Below, piece after piece: positions 49,999 through 57,555 of a stretch of DNA of 64,000 nucleotides. Made by a program: the position numbers and the translations under genes. This stretch comes from Shewanella cutis (GTDB taxonomy: Bacteria; Pseudomonadota; Gammaproteobacteria; Enterobacterales; Shewanellaceae). The notes beneath the pieces were generated by a model. The model had not been told where the DNA came from and ran no database searches. It was given only the letters and a program-made list of their open reading frames with translations. The stretch is taken from NCBI RefSeq assembly GCF_022410515.1, contig NZ_JACSDI010000015.1, forward strand, positions 1 to 64,000, written 5' to 3'. Each line of letters starts with the position of its first letter. Position 1 is the first letter of the stretch.

Positions 49999-50482
49999 TG
50001 TTTTTTGAAAAGTTTAGCGTAACTGAAAGAAAATGGTGCGGGTCAGGGGAATCGAACCCCTCGGCAACTATTGGATAATGTCTAAGTGAAAATTCCCCGT
50101 ATTCGCAATGTCATAGTCAGACCCGCAGCGCCGTACCGCACCATACAAATACTGTAATCATTTCCATAAAATATGACCCCATAGTTGTATATAGAAAAAA
50201 GCATACGGTCACGAGGTCTGCCAAGACAGATAGAATACTGGTGAACTTCCAGCTATGGGACATTATTGAGTCCAATGCTGAACAAACTTAGATAAAAGTT
50301 CGTTAAAATTCATTGCGTTAAAGTTTACCCTGTTTTAAGTTGGCTGTAAAGGAAAACATAACAAACGCTTTAAGGCGGATTCGCAACGCTTGGTATTTTT
50401 ACTATGCGTTGCGTTTAGTGTTTAGTGTTTAAGGTGGTATGCGGTGGCGTCTGTATTGCGTTGCTCACACCTTAACAGGGCG
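49996..50482. mobile_element. Integron gene cassette without ORF
   Basis: Between the G|TT cut points of attC 1 (49995/49996) and attC 2 (50482/50483) lies a 487-bp cassette. Its body (about 50000-50358) has no reading frame of use, but holds a tRNA-like RNA on the minus strand. No integrase gene lies in the window, so this is a cluster of attC sites lacking an integrase as far as can be seen. Confidence 0.75.
50034..50126 (-). ncRNA. tRNA-like RNA in integron cassette
   Basis: Read on the minus strand, the 93-nt sequence starts GCGGGTCTG and ends GACCCGCACCA. It has a perfect 7-bp acceptor stem (50120-50126 with 50038-50044), discriminator A, encoded CCA (50034-50036), T at position 8 and a perfect 5-bp T stem with loop TTCGATT (50045-50061). 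The 56-nt middle has no G-G D loop, no D stem and no 5-bp/7-nt anticodon arm I can find, so no amino acid can be assigned. It could be a decayed tRNA, an unusual class II tRNA, or a deliberate acceptor/T-arm mimic like the tRNA domain of tmRNA. Confidence 0.6.
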
Positions 50483-50485
50483 TTA
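50359..50485 (+). other. attC site 2
   Basis: A 127-bp imperfect palindrome of the same type as attC 1. It has left end TAACAAACGCTTTAAGG, inner arms GCAACGC and GCGTTGC, shared centre TATTTTTACTATGCGTTG, and right end CCTTAACAGGGCGTTATCG. It closes the RNA-only cassette. Confidence 0.86.
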
Positions 50486-50531
50486 TCGCCATATAAATTT
50501 TAATCCGAAACTCAAAAATTAGAGTTCAAAA

Positions 50532-50769
50532 TCTACCACGCTTTTGTCCCCAAGCGTGCTGATTAAGGTTATTAAGTCTACAGGCTACGACAATGCTAAA
50601 TAGGTGGGCCATGGTGATTAGCGAGACGACCGTCCGCCCCATGGACGGGGCTGTCGAGCATCCAAGGAAGGACTTGCTGCGTGTCGTTGAGCAAATACCA
50701 TGGGTCGCCCTTAAATATGGCCTGCATTTAATAACCAAGCAGTGATATTGGCTTTTCTATATTTAAGGC
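50532..50769. repeat. Tandem intergenic repeat, copy A
   Basis: About 238 bases from TTTTGTCCCCAAGCGTGCT to TATATTTAAGGC. It includes a hairpin GCCCC-ATGGAC-GGGGC (50636-50651) and the block GGTGGGCCATGGTGATTAGC that recurs almost exactly in copy B. It encodes no protein I trust. Confidence 0.75.
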
Positions 50770-51129
50770 TCTTCTGTCCCAAAGCCTGCTGCCTTGGGTT
50801 TTTAAAAATCTACAGGCTACGTCAGTGCTAAATAGGTGGGCCATGGTGATTAGCGAGACGACCGTCCGCCCCATGGCCGCTTTTTTGCATCCATGCCATC
50901 GCTGCATTCGTGAATCCATTCACATCAGACGGGCGGCCCTGCATCCAAGGATGGGCTTGAACAACATCCGTGTTTAACAGCCAGTTCGCCATCCATAGCT
51001 CTCGTTCATAAGCTCAGAAACCCTAGGTTTCTATTCACAGTGTCGTTGAGCAAATACCATCGTTCGCCCTTAAATATGGCCTGCATTTAATAACCAAGCA
51101 GTGATATTCGCTTTTCTATATTTAGCGCC
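50770..51129. repeat. Tandem intergenic repeat, copy B with internal insertion
   Basis: The first about 105 and last about 90 bases match copy A nearly base for base, including AAATATGGCCTGCATTTAAT near 51073-51092. About 160 unrelated bases (roughly 50878-51040) replace the hairpin-and-GTCGAGC middle of copy A. Confidence 0.72.
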
Positions 51130-51273
51130 CTTCAATATTTAACGCCCTTCTATCCATTCACTTTTGTGTACTACAGAGGTCATCGTCTAGCCATGTTGGA
51201 TACTTCTTATAAAATAAAAAGGCGGCGCGCTATTGAGGTGAGCGTGCTTAACCTCAATCCCCTCTGCAACATC

Positions 51274-52806
51274 TTACTCTTTCACATCACACTGCGATTT
51301 ACCCGCTTGATAACAGCTGGGTTGGCGTGGGCAGACTGCGCCGCGAGAGCAAATCAGGCGGGCATCGTTTTTAATCCCGCGTTCAATCCAGTTGATATTC
51401 AATATCTTAGCAATGCTGACTAAGTCACTTTTGATATGCTTAGGGATCGCCACTGAGCCGCCACCCGCAACACAGGCTGATTTTAGATCATTGGCGATAG
51501 AGAGGGCATCTTTGCCTTGAGCTTCAATGGCCGGATTGAGATCAATGCCAGCACAGAGCACATGGGGGTTGCCCGCAGAATCTTCGACCTTGATCGATTC
51601 GCAGCAATAAATTCGCGGTTCATTACCCACATTTAAAATCGAAATCTGCGCCGATGTCCCAACTGAAGGTTCACTGATCATTCTAAACACCGCCCAGTGT
51701 TGGCAAGGATCTTCCACCAGCCGCATATTGCCCCAAGGCAGGGGAATACCATTGCCGCGGTAAACGGCTTTAAGCTTGCCCGGCGCGTAGGCATCAAAAT
51801 AATGCCAATGGGGATAAGGCGATACCACGGTCATCCGCCGCATAGCAACCGAGGCCGACACTTGTAGCTGTTTATGCACCTCAATTTCGTAGCCGTGGCG
51901 GTCGAGTAATTGCCGATAAGGCACTTTAGGGCATAACAGGGCTCCGGCGAAAAAGCTGGACTCAAACTCACGCCATGCATGCAAAATATCCTGTGCGTTC
52001 AGGGTATTAGATTGCATTGTTACTTCTTCATCCATCTGCAATTTACGGCCGGAGATCATCACACTCTTAAGCCCATCCTTATTGTGTAACACACAATGGC
52101 CGATATGGGCGGCGAGATCGTACTTAAGCCGACTGGGGCGGTTTTTAAGCATTTTATTGATATAAATCGTGCTGGGTGGCTCAAAAAAAGACGTGACTAA
52201 CTGATGCGAACTGACACCACGCTCATCAATCACTTCCTGTGGAGTGCTATCTATCCACTTGATTTTCAAACCTACTCCCTTAGCAATATCCAGCATTTCA
52301 TCGAGGGATAAGGGCATACGCTTCAACCCTACCTCTTCGGCGGCACGTTCAAGGTCGGGGAAATGGTTTTGATGATGTTCTTGATGGGCGCGGATTAACA
52401 AATGGGCAAATTGTCGGCCTGAGATCCCGGTCTGCGACAACATTTCTGGTATGGCAATTTGCAAAATATCATTTGAAAACAGAAAACTGGGTTCAAGCGC
52501 CATACCGCTAATCCCACCACGGCGGCCTTTGTCTGGCGTGATGGCACTCTCTTCGGGCACATCGTCTAAAAACCAGTCAACGTCCTTTTGAAACACTGTC
52601 GCAATCACCGCCAGCATTTCGGCACTGGGCACGCGCTTACCACGCTCGATCATCGATAAATATGACACCGATGGCGCACTACTCGCATCGACGCGGATGC
52701 AGCGTGCCGATAAATCTTCCATGGTTAAATTATTACGTTTCCGTAGGTTACGTATTTTGGTGCCAAGGAAATGTGACTTTCTCATCAAGCTCTGGTCATT
52801 GCGCAT
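51274..52806 (-). CDS. XRE-family regulator, DUF3612 type
   Basis: A 510-aa regulator. The N-terminal helix-turn-helix is KIRNLRKRNNLTMEDLSARC then SYLSMIERGKRVPSAEMLAV (about 17-70). The middle has YDLAAHIGHCVLH, resembling the zinc-peptidase helix of ImmA/IrrE proteins but without the HExxH Glu, so probably inactive. The C-terminus ends in a Cys-rich tail (CSRGAVCPRQPSCYQ). This architecture is like the RamB/short-chain acyl regulators; DUF3612 members often neighbour glyoxylate-cycle genes. The start is ATG 52806 or 52785 (MRKSHFLG); no strong ribosome site separates them. It is divergent from the gene at 53018. Confidence 0.82.
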   Translation of the reverse strand: MRNDQSLMRKSHFLGTKIRNLRKRNNLTMEDLSARCIRVDASSAPSVSYLSMIERGKRVPSAEMLAVIATVFQKDVDWFLDDVPEESAITPDKGRRGGISGMALEPSFLFSNDILQIAIPEMLSQTGISGRQFAHLLIRAHQEHHQNHFPDLERAAEEVGLKRMPLSLDEMLDIAKGVGLKIKWIDSTPQEVIDERGVSSHQLVTSFFEPPSTIYINKMLKNRPSRLKYDLAAHIGHCVLHNKDGLKSVMISGRKLQMDEEVTMQSNTLNAQDILHAWREFESSFFAGALLCPKVPYRQLLDRHGYEIEVHKQLQVSASVAMRRMTVVSPYPHWHYFDAYAPGKLKAVYRGNGIPLPWGNMRLVEDPCQHWAVFRMISEPSVGTSAQISILNVGNEPRIYCCESIKVEDSAGNPHVLCAGIDLNPAIEAQGKDALSIANDLKSACVAGGGSVAIPKHIKSDLVSIAKILNINWIERGIKNDARLICSRGAVCPRQPSCYQAGKSQCDVKE

Positions 52807-52807
52807 T

Positions 52808-52845
52808 TTGTAAAATTCACATTGTAAAATTTTTATTGTGAAATT
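52808..52845. promoter_or_regulatory. Triple direct repeat, candidate operator
   Basis: TTGTAAAATT (52808-52817), TTGTAAAATT (52822-52831) and TTGTGAAATT (52836-52845) recur every 14 bases directly upstream of the XRE gene. TTCACA ... TGTGAA within it is also an inverted pair. It is a plausible autoregulatory site. Confidence 0.55.
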
Positions 52846-53017
52846 GTAGTAAAAAATACACTAGACTACAAATCAAGCAATCGAGGAAAGGTTATCCGCC
52901 CGATACTGCTTAACCATTAACGCTGTCGGACAAGCCAAATTGAAGACGAATGTTGAACAATTAGATGTGAAATCAAGGCCCTAATTTTTTAAATTGGAAA
53001 GTGTAGAGGAACTAGCG

Positions 53018-53581
53018 ATGAATATGTCAATTATCAAGAGCCACCAGATCCAACCGAATCTAAACAGCTTCATCGCCGAAGAAGTACTTGCCGTCGCCAA
53101 AGTGAATGCGGCAGAACATGAAAAACTCGCCCATGCGAAGCAATTCCTCGACCGTCATTTCCCGCTGGATTCGGGTTCACACCAAGAGGTGATCAGCTAC
53201 GTAGTTTACTACCAACACCTGCTGGCTTTTTTTGCCGACGGTAGTCACAGCGGATTACGTCAAGCCAAACAGTTTGTGGCCTTTAATGGCACAAAGGACG
53301 CACCTAGCGCCATAGTGTTACAGGATCAAGGTTGCCATGTAGAGCTATGTTTTGACCGCACAGGTATGATTGGCGCACGGGATTTGGCTAATTTAGAAGA
53401 TGTGCAAATCGAAACACCAATGGAACTCACTGCAGAGCCAAAGACGACACGTAACACCACATCTCGACACTGGTTAAGCCTGTTACATGCAGGAATGCCA
53501 AGCGCAAACGATATTCAAGACAAGCTGTTTACCGCTAAGGATGGTGGAGACTACAGCCTACAAAGTATCGTAAACCTCTAA
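53018..53581 (+). CDS. Hypothetical protein with malate-synthase-like motif
   Basis: A 187-aa protein divergent from the DUF3612-type regulator. The segment GCHVELCFDRTGMIGARDLANLED (about 103-126) resembles the LHIEI-x-ID-x3-PIG-x-D-x-AG-x-D region of malate synthase G, but the protein is far too short to be that enzyme and no catalytic barrel is present. The rest is helical. The ATG at 53018 has AGAGGA 7 bases upstream; the frame opens at 52994. It may be a stand-alone domain or an inactive relative. Its neighbour makes regulation by an acyl or C2 metabolite plausible, which is inference. Confidence 0.62.
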   Translation: MNMSIIKSHQIQPNLNSFIAEEVLAVAKVNAAEHEKLAHAKQFLDRHFPLDSGSHQEVISYVVYYQHLLAFFADGSHSGLRQAKQFVAFNGTKDAPSAIVLQDQGCHVELCFDRTGMIGARDLANLEDVQIETPMELTAEPKTTRNTTSRHWLSLLHAGMPSANDIQDKLFTAKDGGDYSLQSIVNL

Positions 53582-53597
53582 AACCGCTCTATGCTCA

Positions 53598-53633
53598 GAG
53601 GAGAAACACCGCTCGGTGGTTCTCCTCAACTTT
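53598..53633 (+). terminator. Terminator after the malate-synthase-like gene
   Basis: The stem GAGGAGAA / TTCTCCTC continues through CACC / GGTG with one mismatch and a GCTC loop, and is followed by AACTTTT. It lies 17 bases after the stop codon. Confidence 0.75.
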
Positions 53634-53846
53634 TAATTACCATCGTCAGCTAGTCAGTCAGATAAATTGACTCTAAGAATAAGCTTAATTGATTCTAAAG
53701 ATAAATTTAATTGATTTTATTGATGATTAATTTAGCCGCTATAATACCCGCTTTTATCAGCGTCCAAGTTCTGCTCAGATGACCGCCATATTGCGAGTCC
53801 TGCTGTAGTGAGAACGATAGGATTGTGTCGCTCCCCCTAAGGCGTT

Positions 53847-54797
53847 ATGAATTTTTCATCAATATTCTCACAACTTAAAGATCCCCATCGCCTTATTTTT
53901 ATCTGCGCTGCGTTGCTATGTCTCACGCCATTTATGTCATCTCCCATGGCGCTTGTACTCGGCTTTACCTTAGCCAGCCTTGGATGGGTACCTAAAGACT
54001 GGAATATCGCGGCACTCACCAAAAAATTACTGTCTTATTCGATTATTGGCCTAGGGTTCGGCATTAACTTAACCGCTGCGATTGAGGCCAGTAGCCACAA
54101 CTTAGGGCTCATTATCGGCTCAATTATTTTCACGCTGATTTTAGGCTTTATCGTCACTCGAGCACTGAAGTTTGACCCTATTACAGGGCACTTGATTGCC
54201 TCCGGCACAGCCATCTGTGGAGGAAGTGCTATTGCAGCCGTGGCACCTGCTGTTAATGCCAAAGCCGATCAAACCGCTACGGCATTAGCCTGCGTGTTTG
54301 TACTTAATTCGGTAGCTTTGTTTTTATTCCCCGCCCTTGGGCATTTACTCAATATGAGCCAATATGATTTTGGCGTGTGGAGTGCTATTGCGATTCATGA
54401 CACTTCCTCCGTGGTGGGCGCAGCCTCCGCCTACGGTGATGAAGCGCTAAAAACTGCGACGACCATTAAACTGGCACGCGCACTGTGGATTATTCCTATT
54501 GCCCTTATCAGCGCACTGATCTTTGGTGGTGATAAGCGCAAACTTAACCTACCGTATTTTATCGGTTTTTACTGTTTAGCCATTGCTATCGCCCATTGGT
54601 TGCCGCAATTCCAACCGCTCTACGACACCTTGTTTATGGTATCGAAGCACACGCTAGTGCTGTGTTTGTTCTTGATTGGCGCGGGGATTACAGTACAAAA
54701 AATGCGCGCAAGTGGCCCAAAACCATTGCTGTTAGGGGTAATTTTGTGGATGGCGATCGGGGCAACATCTTTAGCTTATATTATTTATTTTCAATAA
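53847..54797 (+). CDS. YeiH/UPF0324 family putative membrane transporter
   Basis: A 316-aa inner-membrane protein with about ten hydrophobic segments. The conserved [20 protein letters not shown] (about 115-134) and [12 protein letters not shown] (about 184-195) blocks define the UPF0324 (YeiH/PSE) family, proposed to export sulfate or sulfonate-type anions; the real substrate is not settled. AAGG lies 6-8 bases before the ATG. It is convergent with the small membrane gene at 54807. Confidence 0.85.
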   Translation: MNFSSIFSQLKDPHRLIFICAALLCLTPFMSSPMALVLGFTLASLGWVPKDWNIAALTKKLLSYSIIGLGFGINLTAAIEASSHNLGLIIGSIIFTLILGFIVTRALKFDPITGHLIASGTAICGGSAIAAVAPAVNAKADQTATALACVFVLNSVALFLFPALGHLLNMSQYDFGVWSAIAIHDTSSVVGAASAYGDEALKTATTIKLARALWIIPIALISALIFGGDKRKLNLPYFIGFYCLAIAIAHWLPQFQPLYDTLFMVSKHTLVLCLFLIGAGITVQKMRASGPKPLLLGVILWMAIGATSLAYIIYFQ

Positions 54798-54806
54798 ATT
54801 GTAGGC

Positions 54807-54953
54807 TTATTCGGCATTAGGCTTTATCCGCCAAGCCAAACCCAGCACACCTAAAAAGGCCGAAAATTCGATAAACGACCGAAGTAGTCCAGAGGTTTGC
54901 GTGGATGCAACTAGGGCAATAAGACAAAACACAATCAGCAGCGAGTTTTTCAT
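54807..54953 (-). CDS. Small hydrophobic protein, 48 aa
   Basis: A 48-aa frame starting MKNSLLIVFCLIALVASTQT and ending RIKPNAE. Residues 4-17 and 30-41 are hydrophobic, so one or two membrane helices or a signal anchor are likely. A strong TGGAGGA lies 6-8 bases before the ATG at 54953, with normal codon use. It is convergent with the YeiH-like gene, 9 bases from its end. Function and homologues unknown; too short for ordinary gene finding. Confidence 0.55.
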   Translation of the reverse strand: MKNSLLIVFCLIALVASTQTSGLLRSFIEFSAFLGVLGLAWRIKPNAE

Positions 54954-55163
54954 TTGCATCCTCCAGCATAGTTAGGGGATGCTCAGTATTCTTTAGAACC
55001 AAAAAACCGGCCAATATCGATTTAAAATAACAAATAGCTATAACAACTAAGCCAGTAAACCCGTGTTTAGGTGACAGCATGAATGGAATCCCCCTTGTAG
55101 GCAAACCGCTCGCTAATCACAGAAGACATATGGAGTGAGTAGCTCAGTATCCCCTTCAATTTG

Positions 55164-55799
55164 CTACAGAATAGGTGTGGGCCGACGCACTAAGTAACCA
55201 CTTACAATCGATAGGATGCAGTAAGCGGTAAAGAAATAGAATCCGCTCTCAAATTGTGCCTGCGTCTTGAGTATTTCCCCCATACCGCCCGAAGCATTGC
55301 CCGCCAAAAAGGTAATGATCAAGGCCACCACAAACACATCGGCCATAGACCACTTAGCAAGCAAATCGACAATATGATGAATACGCCATTGTAGCGCAAT
55401 CGAACTTACGCTTTGCTGTGCCAACATTAAGCTAAGTTTAATGGCGGGGATAATAATACTAAATAGCATCACTAGCCCTGCGACTAAGCCATTGCCTGTA
55501 TTATATAATTCAGTGACTGTGCTCCAAATACTGCGGGTCTGTTGCAATACTTGCACCTCACCTTTGAGAGTGTTCAGCCCCAGTAGACCACTGACCATAT
55601 TTAACATGCCACGGGCACTGTTATGCCCTAAATCCTCATCAAAACTGCGCGCTACTTGTTCGATGCCCTGCTCGGTAAGTTTGGCCTTATCTATGCTGCC
55701 GTTAATGCTCAAAATAGGTTGTGTCACACCTGGGATCAACAGTGCTAAAGACAGCAGAATGACGAGAATGGGTAAAATTGATTTCCGTATATTATTCAT
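55164..55799 (-). CDS. Paraquat-inducible protein A-like membrane protein
   Basis: A 211-aa protein with an N-terminal hydrophobic segment (about 7-27), a periplasmic region, and three more membrane segments. SVSSIALQWRIHHIVDLLAKWSMADVFVVALI is like the conserved PqiA core (K-W-S-M-x-D-V-F). It is much shorter than PqiA, resembling one half of it. The ATG at 55799 is chosen; the frame reaches 55865. PqiA-type proteins act in envelope lipid transport with MCE proteins, but no MCE gene is adjacent. Confidence 0.75.
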   Translation of the reverse strand: MNNIRKSILPILVILLSLALLIPGVTQPILSINGSIDKAKLTEQGIEQVARSFDEDLGHNSARGMLNMVSGLLGLNTLKGEVQVLQQTRSIWSTVTELYNTGNGLVAGLVMLFSIIIPAIKLSLMLAQQSVSSIALQWRIHHIVDLLAKWSMADVFVVALIITFLAGNASGGMGEILKTQAQFESGFYFFTAYCILSIVSGYLVRRPTPIL

Positions 55800-55903
55800 A
55801 ACTGAGCTCAATATAAACGTTAGCTCAGTGTAAGACCTTAAACGCCGCAAGTACAATGAATGCACCTGACATCATGGCCGATATCAGGTACTACAAAGAC
55901 TTA

Positions 55904-57088
55904 TCAATAAAAAGGGGTTGGATCTATATCTAAGGAGCTTGGCGACACACCACGTTCAATGTGTAGTTCTGACTTGAGCAGATCAACCATGACCACCTCT
56001 GTGTAACGCTTTGCTTTTAGAGAATAAAAACATTTAACGATTGGGTGTAATGCATCTCTATCCTTCGAAGCCCAAACAATACCCACACGTCCATCGGATA
56101 ATTCCACCAACGAACCAACAGGATAAACCCCGATACAACGAATAAAATCGTAGACTAACTGCTGATCTAAGTGGAATGGCGTCAAACTCAGCAATATCTT
56201 AAAGGCAGCCGCAGGACTCATAGCCTCTTTGTAACAGCGCGTGGCGGTTAAAGCATCAAAAATATCGACAATACAACTCATGCGTCCATGGAGCGGGATT
56301 TCATCACCCTTTAATCTCCTTGGATAACCTCGTCCATCCAACTTTTCATGGTGCATTAGACACACGTCTTTACTGATCTGGGAAAGGCCTTTTGTTTCGC
56401 TCATAATTTCAAGCGCATACACTTGATGCAACTTCATATGCTCGAATTCTTCAGGCGTAAGCTTGCCCGGTTTATGCAGGACTTTATTATCGACCTTAAT
56501 CTTGCCGATATCGTGCAAAATGCCACCAACGGCCATTTCTCTTAGCATGCTGCGGTCAAGTTTTAGATATTTGCCAAAAGTGACTAAAAGAAAAGCAACA
56601 TTTACTGAGTGTTCAAGTAGATAAGCATCTTTAGTACGCAGTGCTGACATGCACTTTAGGGCATCTTCATCCAAAAGCACGGACTCGATCATGCTATCTG
56701 CCAAGGCTTCGAATGGTGCGACTTCTATCGCTTTACCCTCGAATGTTTCAGAGAGCACTTTCCGAATCAAATCCTTAGCCTCAGTCAAAATAACCTGAGC
56801 CTGCTCCTGTTGTTTTTCACGGGTTACGATGGGTTTTTTAACTTGGCTATCGTTGCTGGCTTTGCGTTTAAAACCACAATGTTCAGCCGAGCGTTCAGTA
56901 TCAACCCAAACATATTTGATGCCATTTTTAGTTAATTTTAGAATCGCGTCCTTGTGTTTGATTTGCCCAGCATTTGCAATAGCCAGCCGACCTTGATCAT
57001 TTTTATCAATTGCCGAGACAAACATTCCCAGAGTCAATTTCGACACTGGCAATTTGATTAGGTCAACCGATTCTGCCGACTCACTCAT
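55904..57088 (-). CDS. HD-GYP domain phosphodiesterase
   Basis: A 394-aa predicted cyclic-di-GMP phosphodiesterase. The N-terminal part (about 1-100) is like DUF3391. The HD-GYP domain has LLEHSVNVAFLL, then HDIGKIKVDNKVLHKPGKL (about 190-208) with the metal-binding His-Asp, and HEKLDGRGYP (about 247-256) with the GYP signature intact. Because the catalytic residues are present, activity is likely. The ATG at 57088 is preferred to 57127. A single gene; its role in biofilm or motility control is inferred from the family. Confidence 0.93.
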   Translation of the reverse strand: MSESAESVDLIKLPVSKLTLGMFVSAIDKNDQGRLAIANAGQIKHKDAILKLTKNGIKYVWVDTERSAEHCGFKRKASNDSQVKKPIVTREKQQEQAQVILTEAKDLIRKVLSETFEGKAIEVAPFEALADSMIESVLLDEDALKCMSALRTKDAYLLEHSVNVAFLLVTFGKYLKLDRSMLREMAVGGILHDIGKIKVDNKVLHKPGKLTPEEFEHMKLHQVYALEIMSETKGLSQISKDVCLMHHEKLDGRGYPRRLKGDEIPLHGRMSCIVDIFDALTATRCYKEAMSPAAAFKILLSLTPFHLDQQLVYDFIRCIGVYPVGSLVELSDGRVGIVWASKDRDALHPIVKCFYSLKAKRYTEVVMVDLLKSELHIERGVSPSSLDIDPTPFY

Positions 57089-57305
57089 AACTGCAACCCC
57101 AAGGTGTAAAAATATTGCCGCAATCAATTACGAAACATTCCGCACTGTTGGGTGCGCGATGCTGTTATTTACTTCCTGAAAGTATAAGGACAGTATAACC
57201 CGCATTTTATGCTGAGGGAGGTTAAAGCACCATCTGCTTTGATGATAACTATCAAACAACAAGGCAAAAACTGAACAAATTTCTCAATTATTATTCTAAA
57301 AAAAT

Positions 57306-57548
57306 CTAATAGACTAATAATAAAGCACTTTTAAACATTACACATTCAAAGCTTGTCACCACCCAACGACGATATTGGCAGTTATAACAAGAGCGAACTT
57401 CATCATCGATCTGCTCATCCTCATCGTCAGGCACAAAGCGAGAACACAGTTGTGCCGTTCGCCTCGCCTCAGGATATTGCTGCAAACCTGCTCGAAAAAT
57501 CCAACGTTCGCTCTCGTATTCAAACTGCCGAAGAAGTTCTTGATTCAT
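57306..57548 (-). CDS. Small Cys-containing protein of the uptake operon
   Basis: An 80-aa protein, MNQELLRQFEYESERWIFRA onward, with a very acidic stretch (DDEDEQIDDE) and then CYNCQYRRW. CYNC with an upstream and a downstream single Cys could bind a metal. The ATG at 57548 has GAGGTG 3-4 bases upstream, and the IDDTD gene stops only 7 bases before, so it belongs to the same operon. A frame reaching 57608 is rejected because it overlaps the previous gene. Unknown family. Confidence 0.62.
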   Translation of the reverse strand: MNQELLRQFEYESERWIFRAGLQQYPEARRTAQLCSRFVPDDEDEQIDDEVRSCYNCQYRRWVVTSFECVMFKSALLLVY

Positions 57549-57555
57549 CTTCACC

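Larger units (their letters stand above)
49882..51273. other. Gene-free cassette and repeat region
   Basis: No credible protein gene is present. It contains attC 1, the RNA-only cassette with the tRNA-like RNA, attC 2 and a tandem repeat pair (50532-51129), followed by about 140 bases before the XRE gene's stop codon. Short frames here repeat the same peptide (MGRTVVSLITMAHLFS) because they lie in the repeats. Confidence 0.7.

Noticed and set aside
50034-50126. Selenocysteine tRNA or ordinary class II tRNA
   Set aside because: The acceptor stem is 7 bp rather than 8, there is no G-G D loop, and no anticodon arm can be drawn, so I call it only tRNA-like.
50526-50919. Two overlapping minus-strand frames of 63-70 codons
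   Set aside because: They share the peptide MGRTVVSLITMAHLFS only because they lie in the tandem repeat copies; neither has a convincing ribosome site.
54817-55104. Frame of 95 codons on the minus strand
   Set aside because: Its reading frame is different from the well-started 48-aa frame at 54807-54953, and it lacks a good start site.
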